Below the pieces are notes generated by a model. The model saw only the letters and a list, made by a program, of their open reading frames with translations, ran no database searches and was not told the origin of the DNA. A stretch of DNA of 5,371 nucleotides from Acidobacteriota bacterium (GTDB lineage Bacteria > Acidobacteriota > Blastocatellia > Pyrinomonadales > Pyrinomonadaceae), in NCBI GenBank assembly GCA_020201365.1, contig JAIVGV010000412.1, forward strand, positions 1 to 5,371. The letters run 5' to 3'. Shown piece by piece: positions 1-5,371 of this stretch; position 1 is the first letter of the stretch, and each line of letters starts with the position of its first letter. A program made the position numbers and the translations under genes.

Positions 1-82
1 GTACTGAGTAGAAGACACGAAGCGCCGGGCAGTGATTTCTGCCTTTCACTCAGTACTCATTACTCAGTACTCAGTACTTATT
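1..82. repeat. Heptanucleotide tandem array with inverted partner arm and central hairpin (left edge cut off)
   Basis: Positions 48-82 are five consecutive 7-nt units: ACTCAGT, ACTCATT, ACTCAGT, ACTCAGT and the degenerate ACTTATT. Positions 1-10 (GTACTGAGTA) are the exact reverse complement of 61-70 and of 68-77, so an inverted arm of the same heptamer lies to the left and is probably cut by the window edge. Between the arms, GGCAG at 28-32 pairs with CTGCC at 39-43 around a 6-nt loop. The element lies about 35 nt upstream of the -35 box proposed for the kinase gene. Short tandem heptamer repeats are known from heterocystous cyanobacteria (STRR sequences); assignment to any named family here is not established. 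Spacers are absent, so this is not a CRISPR array. Confidence 0.85.
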
Positions 83-116
83 CGGAGTCGCCATTCTACA
101 CGAGAAGACCACTTGT

Positions 117-145
117 TTGACACCCCCACACCCCTTTGTTAACCT
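117..145 (+). promoter_or_regulatory. Candidate sigma70-type promoter of the sugar kinase gene
   Basis: TTGACA at 117-122 is a perfect -35 hexamer. A weak -10 candidate, TAACCT (3 of 6 consensus bases), lies at 140-145 after a 17-nt spacer, inside an AT-richer patch (TTTGTTAACC) that stands out in this GC-rich sequence. Transcription would begin near 152 and leave a leader of about 55 nt before the start codon at 207. The TTG at 117 could be misread as an upstream alternative start codon of the kinase frame; it fits better as part of the -35 box. The -10 is poor, so confidence is moderate. Confidence 0.45.
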
Positions 146-191
146 TTGCGCCGACACCCTCCCGCACAGTTTGCCCGTAAAGCGCCCGCTT

Positions 192-196
192 GGGAG
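192..196 (+). promoter_or_regulatory. Ribosome binding site fixing the kinase start at 207
   Basis: GGGAG at 192-196, within GGGAGACGAAAG, sits 10 nt before the ATG at 207. This supports that ATG over the longer in-frame extension that begins at TTG 117. Confidence 0.65.
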
Positions 197-206
197 ACGA
201 AAGATC

Positions 207-1166
207 ATGGCGAACTCATCCCCTACTCCTAACTACGTCGGCGTTGACGTCTCCGGCTCGACGCTGGTCGCCGCGCTCGTCTCGCAGGAGGGCGCGGTCG
301 TCGAGCGCCGCGAGTCGGCTCTGGAGCGCGACACGGTCGCGGCGCAGGTCGCGCGCGAGGTCGCGGCGCTGCGCGACGCCCGACCGGAGTCGATCTCCGG
401 CGTCGGCGTCGGCGTGGCGGGTCTCGTCAACCCGCAGACGGGGCGCGTCGTCGTCTCGAACGATCTGCCCGCGCTCGCGCGCGGCGACTTGCGCGCGGAG
501 CTGGCGCGCGCGACGGGGCTCGACGTGCTCGTCGAGAACGACGCCAACGCCGCCGCCTACGGCGAGTTCGTCGCGGGCGCGGGTGTCGGCTCGCGCAACC
601 TCTTCTACGTCACCATCGGCACCGGGATCGGCGGCGCGCTCATCTTCGACGGGCGACTCTGGCGCGGCGATTCGGGCTTCGCGGGCGAGTTCGGGCACAT
701 CACGATTGACCCGGACGGCGTGCAGTGCGTCTGCGGCAACACGGGCTGTCTGGAGACGGTCGCCTCGGGTCCCAACATCGTCCGCCGCACGCGCGAGCGG
801 CTCATGCGCGACAGCACGTCGTCACTTTCGCGCCTGGGCCTCAAGCGCGACTTCACCGCCGCGGACGTGGCGCAAGCCGCGACGGACGGCGACGACTTCG
901 CGCTCCTGATGCTCGAGCGCACCGGGCGCTACATCGGCACGGCAATCGCCGCCGTCATCAACCTCCTCAACATCGAGCGGATCGTCTTGGGCGGCCTCAT
1001 CATGGAGGCGGGCGGGCTCATCCTCGACCCCATCATCCGCGAGGCGCGCAAGCGCTCCTTCCAGCCCTGCTTCGAGTCCACGCAGATCGTCGCCGCCGCC
1101 CTCGCGCGCGACGCCGTCCCCATCGGCGCGGCGATGCTCGCCCGCGACGCGGGTCAATCAAGATAA
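207..1166 (+). CDS. ROK-family sugar kinase (glucokinase-like)
   Basis: This 319-aa protein has the usual length for ROK (Repressor, ORF, Kinase) sugar kinases and no N-terminal helix-turn-helix, so it is an enzyme rather than a NagC/XylR-type repressor. By family it transfers the ATP gamma-phosphate to a hexose in the cytoplasm. Visible motifs in order: phosphate-1 loop GVDVSGSTL (12-20); ENDANAAAYGE (110-120) with catalytic-base candidate D112; phosphate-2 loop TIGTGIGGA (136-144); GEFGH (160-164) with sugar-contact residues E161 and H164; the ROK zinc site formed by H164 with C174, C176 and C181 (CxCGxxGCLE); and adenosine motif VLGGLIMEAG (260-269). The phosphate-1 loop departs from the common DxGGTK: G is replaced by S and K by L. 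The start at 207 is set by an upstream GGGAG. The secreted-protein gene follows after 24 nt, so co-transcription is likely. Glucose is the default substrate guess; N-acetylmannosamine, fructose or allose are not excluded. Confidence 0.93.
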   Translation: MANSSPTPNYVGVDVSGSTLVAALVSQEGAVVERRESALERDTVAAQVAREVAALRDARPESISGVGVGVAGLVNPQTGRVVVSNDLPALARGDLRAELARATGLDVLVENDANAAAYGEFVAGAGVGSRNLFYVTIGTGIGGALIFDGRLWRGDSGFAGEFGHITIDPDGVQCVCGNTGCLETVASGPNIVRRTRERLMRDSTSSLSRLGLKRDFTAADVAQAATDGDDFALLMLERTGRYIGTAIAAVINLLNIERIVLGGLIMEAGGLILDPIIREARKRSFQPCFESTQIVAAALARDAVPIGAAMLARDAGQSR

Positions 1167-1190
1167 GTCACAGACAGGCTTCGGAGAACC

Positions 1191-1781
1191 ATGAAAACAA
1201 AACACAGCGCCGCCGCCCTGTTCACAGTTCTGCTGCTCTTCGGCTTGAGTGTGCGCGCGCAGAGTCCGGGCAACGTCAAGCACTTCGACAAGGACGGGCT
1301 CGCGTTCGACTACCCCGACGGCTGGACGCTCGAAGATCAGAGCAACGGCGACGCGCAGCAGTTGAACTTGGGGCGCGCCGACAGCGACGCGCAGATCAGA
1401 ATTTTCGTCCACCGCGGTCGCGTGGACACGCCGGAGAAGATGGCGAAGGCGAAAGCCGCGTTCATAGACCCTTACATCGCCTCGACGAACAACATCTTCA
1501 CGCAGATGGGCGCGAAGGCGGAGCGGTCTCCGGCGACGACGCAGATCGGCGGCGCGCCAGCCGAGGGCGTGCGCCTGCGCGCCTCGCTCGACGGCGATCC
1601 CGGCGAAGCCGCCATCTACTGGGTCACCGTGGGCAACCGCGTCGCCGTGCTCACCTTCTTCGGCCCCGACGCCGCGCTCAAGAAGGCGACGCCCGCGTGG
1701 GACACCGTGCGCAACAGCCTCAGCGTCACGCCGCCGCAGCCGAAGGCGTCGCCCGCGCCGAAGCCGACGCCGAAGCCGTAA
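1191..1781 (+). CDS. Secreted protein of unknown function, PsbP/DcrB-like fold suspected
   Basis: This 196-aa protein begins with a typical Sec signal peptide: MKTKH, then a hydrophobic core (residues 7-20), then VRAQ with likely signal peptidase I cleavage after A23 or Q24. No lipobox cysteine is present, so it is periplasmic or exported rather than a lipoprotein. The mature part opens with a GLAFDYPDGWTL stretch (36-47) and closes with VAVLTFFGPDA and WDTVRNSL (151-161, 170-177). That pattern resembles the start and end of PsbP/DcrB-type alpha-beta domains; it is a resemblance by eye, not a proven match. The C-terminal tail (181-196) is rich in Pro, Lys and Ala, partly encoded by a 12-bp tandem duplication (1756-1778), and could contact the wall or an acidic surface. 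A GGAG (1183-1186) lies 4 nt before the ATG. It sits 24 nt after the kinase gene and ahead of a strong terminator, so it is probably the last gene of that transcript. I do not recognise its function. Confidence 0.85.
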   Translation: MKTKHSAAALFTVLLLFGLSVRAQSPGNVKHFDKDGLAFDYPDGWTLEDQSNGDAQQLNLGRADSDAQIRIFVHRGRVDTPEKMAKAKAAFIDPYIASTNNIFTQMGAKAERSPATTQIGGAPAEGVRLRASLDGDPGEAAIYWVTVGNRVAVLTFFGPDAALKKATPAWDTVRNSLSVTPPQPKASPAPKPTPKP

Positions 1782-1809
1782 GCGACGGAACGTCAACTCA
1801 AGCGGCAGG

Positions 1810-1842
1810 AACGGGCGCGTGCGGTTTCGCGCCCGTTTTGTT
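1810..1842 (+). terminator. Rho-independent terminator after the secreted-protein gene
   Basis: A 10-bp perfect stem (1810-1819, AACGGGCGCG, with 1828-1837, CGCGCCCGTT) closes an 8-nt loop and runs into TTTTGTT (1836-1842). It lies 28 nt after the stop codon at 1779-1781, as expected for the end of the kinase/secreted-protein transcript. The U-tract is short and interrupted by one G, but the stem is very strong. Confidence 0.85.
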
Positions 1843-1846
1843 ATGT

Positions 1847-1937
1847 TTAGCCGTTAGCTCTTAGCCACTAGCCGTGAGCCGGAAGGCTCCGGCTCTTGCG
1901 TTGCTAAAAGCTAACGGCTAATAGCTAACGGCTCCCA
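1847..1937. repeat. Mirrored heptamer array with central hairpin, abutting lepA
   Basis: The left arm has five 7-nt units from 1847: TTAGCCG, TTAGCTC, TTAGCCA, CTAGCCG, TGAGCCG. The right arm has five units from 1903 to 1937: GCTAAAA, GCTAACG, GCTAATA, GCTAACG, GCTCCCA. The arms are reverse complements: 1847-1859 pairs perfectly with 1909-1921, and with TTAGC/GCTAA added, 18 of 19 positions of 1847-1865 and 1903-1921 match. A second register (1849-1859 with 1923-1933) is also perfect over 11 bp. In the centre, GAGCCGGA (1876-1883) pairs with TCCGGCTC (1888-1895) around a 4-nt loop. The whole could form a cruciform in DNA or a long hairpin in RNA. It fills the space between the upstream terminator and the lepA start codon. 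The architecture matches the element at 1-82. Confidence 0.88.
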
Positions 1938-3737
<1,800 letters not shown>

Positions 3738-3903
3738 AATCTCGCAGAAGTCACCCGACCCTTTTCACTTAAGTCTATGAACATCGCCCTGACATTCCCT
3801 CCTTGGTAACCCGCCGGACGCGGGGCTGACCCGGCGAGCGCGGCTCTCCTGCCGCGTAAGTATCGCTACGCCCTCGCGCGCTCCGTGATTCCTCCGCCCC
3901 GAC

Positions 3904-3940
3904 AAGTTGACGTGCGCCTCATGCAACCGAGCGTCAACTT
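3904..3940. promoter_or_regulatory. Perfect 9-bp inverted repeat upstream of the transporter, operator or RNA hairpin candidate
   Basis: AAGTTGACG (3904-3912) is the exact reverse complement of CGTCAACTT (3932-3940), separated by 19 nt. It is less GC-rich than its surroundings, ends 10 nt before the ribosome binding site and 23 nt before the start codon at 3964, and does not overlap the coding region. It could be a two-half-site operator for a dimeric regulator, or an RNA stem in the leader that controls translation. No regulator gene lies in the window to support either. Confidence 0.5.
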
Positions 3941-3950
3941 TCCGAAGCAG

Positions 3951-3956
3951 AGAGGA
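3951..3956 (+). promoter_or_regulatory. Ribosome binding site deciding the transporter start
   Basis: AGAGGA at 3951-3956 lies 7 nt before the ATG at 3964. The open frame extends back to a TTG at 3907, but that TTG lies inside the 9-bp inverted repeat and adds only a 19-residue polar segment with no hydrophobic character, so 3964 is preferred. Confidence 0.75.
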
Positions 3957-3963
3957 ATCACCA

Positions 3964-5328
3964 ATGACGAAAGACGGATCGCCCGAGTCCGGCGCGCACG
4001 CGCGCGCATGGGAGAGGTGTGCGCCGCGTGCGCGCGACTACGCGGGGCGTCTCGCGGGCGCGTTCGGCTCGCTCACCTTCGCGCTACTCCTGATCGCATT
4101 TCTGGACGAGGTGGTGGACGGGGCGCGGCAGGCTTCGTGGGCGATAGTGCGCGCCGATCTCAAACTTTCTTACGCGCAGGTCGGCGCGCTGCTCACGCTG
4201 CCGATGCTCTTCGGCAATCTGGTCGAGCCCGCGATCAACTTGATGGGCGATACGCGACGGCGGCGCGCGCTCCTCGTCGGCGGCGGCTTGTGCTTTTCGG
4301 TCGCGTGCGCGCTCACGGCGCTGAGTCGGGGCTTCTGGTCGCTGCTCTTCGCGTTCCTCGTCTTCAACCCTTCGTCCGGCACGTTCGTCAACCTCTCGCA
4401 GGCGACGCTGATGGACAACGAGCCTGCGCGGCGCGAGCAGAACATGGCGCGCTGGGTCTTGGCGGGCTCGCTCGGCGTCGTCGCGGGCGCGTTAGCAATG
4501 GGCGCGACGGTCGCGGCGGGCGCGGGCTGGCGCGCGTGCTTCGCCGCGATCTCCGTCGTCACACTCCTCGCCCTGCTTCGCGCGAGACGGTTGCGGCTTG
4601 ACGTGCACGAGAGAGATGAAGAGAACGGCGCGCGCGAACTTCGACGAGACGAGCGCGCGAACGGTCAAGTGAGACGAGGCGACGAGCGATTTGGTGATCA
4701 AGAATTATGTGGTGATGAAGAACAAAGCGCGGAAGCGGGCTTCGCCGAGAGTGCGCGCGCCGCGCTCGGCGCGTTGCGTCGCGCGGAGGTGTGGCGCTGG
4801 CTCGTGCTGCTCGAAGCGGCGTCCGTCATGCTCGACGCCTTCCACGGCTACCTCGCGCTCTACTTCGTGGACGTGGTCGGCGCGGGCACGTCGCGCGCGG
4901 GTCTCGCCGTCGCGGTGTGGGCCGGCTGCGGGCTGGCGGGCGAATCAGCCCTCGTCCCCGTCCTTGAGCGCGTGCGCGGGCTGACGTACCTGCGCCGGAG
5001 CGTGTCGGTGATGCTGTTTTTGCTGCCCGCCTTCCTCTTCGCGCCGGGTACGGCGGCGAAGCTCTTGCTCGTCGGGTCGGTCAGCGTCTGCGCCTCCGGG
5101 TGGTACGCGATCCTCAAGGCGCGACTCTACGCCGCTCTGCCGGGTCGCAGCGGCGCGGCGCTCGCGCTCTGCAACGTCGCGGGGCTCGTCGGATCGCTCG
5201 CCCCGCTCGCCCTCGGACTCTTCGCCGAACGCTTCGGTCTCGGCGCGGCGATGTGGCTCGTCGCGCTCTTCCCCGTGCTGATCCTCTCGGCGCTGCCGCG
5301 TGAGACAAAGCCGCGCGCGCCGTGCTAG
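3964..5328 (+). CDS. Major facilitator superfamily (MFS) transporter
   Basis: This 454-aa inner-membrane protein has about 12 hydrophobic segments in the 6+6 MFS layout: roughly 35-52, 71-92, 103-121, 124-146, 163-186, 189-206, then 277-302, 311-330, 346-361, 364-386, 397-420 and 424-443. The loop between helices 2 and 3, NLMGDTRRRR (92-101), matches the position and charge of MFS motif A (GxLaDrxGrR). The N-terminus (1-30) is polar with no signal peptide, as expected for a cytoplasmic start. The central cytoplasmic loop (about 208-275) is enlarged by a highly charged Arg/Glu/Asp segment, residues 212-256, whose DNA is locally AT-richer and internally repetitive. Substrate is not readable; drug or metabolite efflux is the usual role of proteins of this size, with fosmidomycin-resistance-type exporters one possibility. 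It is preceded by AGAGGA and the structured intergenic region, so it probably has its own transcription unit. Confidence 0.88.
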   Translation: MTKDGSPESGAHARAWERCAPRARDYAGRLAGAFGSLTFALLLIAFLDEVVDGARQASWAIVRADLKLSYAQVGALLTLPMLFGNLVEPAINLMGDTRRRRALLVGGGLCFSVACALTALSRGFWSLLFAFLVFNPSSGTFVNLSQATLMDNEPARREQNMARWVLAGSLGVVAGALAMGATVAAGAGWRACFAAISVVTLLALLRARRLRLDVHERDEENGARELRRDERANGQVRRGDERFGDQELCGDEEQSAEAGFAESARAALGALRRAEVWRWLVLLEAASVMLDAFHGYLALYFVDVVGAGTSRAGLAVAVWAGCGLAGESALVPVLERVRGLTYLRRSVSVMLFLLPAFLFAPGTAAKLLLVGSVSVCASGWYAILKARLYAALPGRSGAALALCNVAGLVGSLAPLALGLFAERFGLGAAMWLVALFPVLILSALPRETKPRAPC

Positions 5329-5367
5329 GCTTACGCTTCGCCGCGTCAGGCTCACACGCGCCGCGTC
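5327..5367. repeat. Imperfect tandem duplication at the end of the transporter gene
   Basis: AGGCTTACGCTTCGCCGCGTC (5327-5347) is followed directly by AGGCTCACACGCGCCGCGTC (5348-5367). They share AGGCT at the left and GCCGCGTC at the right, with three substitutions and a 1-nt gap between. The first copy begins in the TAG stop codon. The repeat may continue past the window edge. No terminator for the transporter is visible here. Confidence 0.55.
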
Positions 5368-5371
5368 GCTC

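Larger units (their letters stand above)
3738..3963. other. Structured 226-nt intergenic region between lepA and the transporter
   Basis: No gene is visible here. The first 70 nt hold no terminator with a U-tract. Two hairpins lie back to back: CGCCGG (3812-3817) with CCGGCG (3831-3836), 13-nt loop; and CGCGGC (3839-3844) with GCCGCG (3851-3856), 6-nt loop. An alternative 7-bp pairing, 3836-3842 (GAGCGCG) with 3877-3883 (CGCGCTC), would disrupt both. A separate 9-bp inverted repeat follows at 3904-3940. This may be a structured leader for the transporter or a U-less terminator for lepA. I do not recognise a known riboswitch class. GC-rich sequence yields short stems by chance, so function is unproven. 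Confidence 0.4.

Noticed and set aside
48..82. Possible CRISPR array
   Set aside because: The units are 7 nt with no spacers and no cas genes nearby; this is a simple tandem repeat.
117..206. N-terminal extension of the kinase from TTG 117
   Set aside because: The extension is Pro/Arg-rich with no ROK features, TTG 117 coincides with a perfect -35 hexamer, and a GGGAG ribosome binding site precedes the ATG at 207.
725..1864. Long open frame (379 codons) overlapping the kinase and secreted-protein genes in another + frame
   Set aside because: It is Arg/Ala/His-dominated shadow translation of GC-rich codons, spans two real genes and their terminator region, and has no recognisable motif.
3811..3856. 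Guanidine-type (ykkC/mini-ykkC) riboswitch, prompted by CCGGACG and twin hairpins before a transporter
   Set aside because: The loops do not show the paired ACGR motif of the guanidine-II class and the rest of the guanidine-III consensus is missing; kept only as an unclassified structured region.
3907..3935. TTGACG as a -35 promoter element for the transporter
   Set aside because: No -10-like hexamer occurs 16-18 nt downstream, and the sequence is better explained as one arm of the inverted repeat.
3907..3963. Transporter start at TTG 3907
   Set aside because: It falls inside the 9-bp inverted repeat, lacks an RBS, and adds a polar stretch; ATG 3964 has AGAGGA at proper spacing.
3885..4601. 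Second + strand frame overlapping the transporter
   Set aside because: Arg/Ala/Gly-rich shadow; the overlapping frame has clear transmembrane segments, an MFS motif A-like loop and a ribosome binding site.

Overview
The window is GC-rich (estimated by eye, not computed) and looks like bacterial chromosomal housekeeping sequence. It holds four intact protein genes, all on the + strand: a ROK-family sugar kinase (207-1166), a small secreted protein with a PsbP/DcrB-like look (1191-1781), the ribosomal elongation factor 4 GTPase LepA (1938-3737) and a 12-helix MFS transporter (3964-5328). The codon habit (G/C third positions), gene style and heptamer intergenic repeats would fit an Acidobacteriota lineage such as Blastocatellia. 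That assignment is inference only, because no rRNA or other taxonomic marker is present. There are no phage, transposase, CRISPR, tRNA or rRNA features.

Layout. Positions 1-82 hold a heptanucleotide tandem array with an inverted partner at the window edge. Positions 83-206 hold a probable promoter (perfect TTGACA at 117-122) and the leader of the kinase gene. The kinase and the secreted-protein gene are 24 nt apart and probably form a two-gene transcript that ends at a clear intrinsic terminator (1810-1842). Between that terminator and lepA lies a second heptamer array (1847-1937), built as two mirrored arms around a perfect 8-bp hairpin. It runs directly into the lepA start codon and leaves no room for a Shine-Dalgarno sequence. 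After lepA, a 226-nt intergenic region carries two adjacent GC-rich hairpins (3812-3856) and a perfect 9-bp inverted repeat (3904-3940) just before the transporter's ribosome binding site. The window ends in a 20/21-bp imperfect tandem duplication that starts at the transporter's stop codon.

Function. The kinase probably phosphorylates a hexose such as glucose or an amino sugar. The secreted protein has no assignable role. LepA acts on stalled or mis-translocated ribosomes. The transporter's substrate cannot be read from sequence. Beyond the likely kinase/secreted-protein operon, nothing ties the genes into one pathway.

The most interesting signal is not a gene. Two intergenic elements share one design (heptamers of the form NCTNANN in mirrored arms around a short central hairpin) but differ in heptamer sequence. 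One of them forms the immediate 5' leader of an essential-type translation gene.
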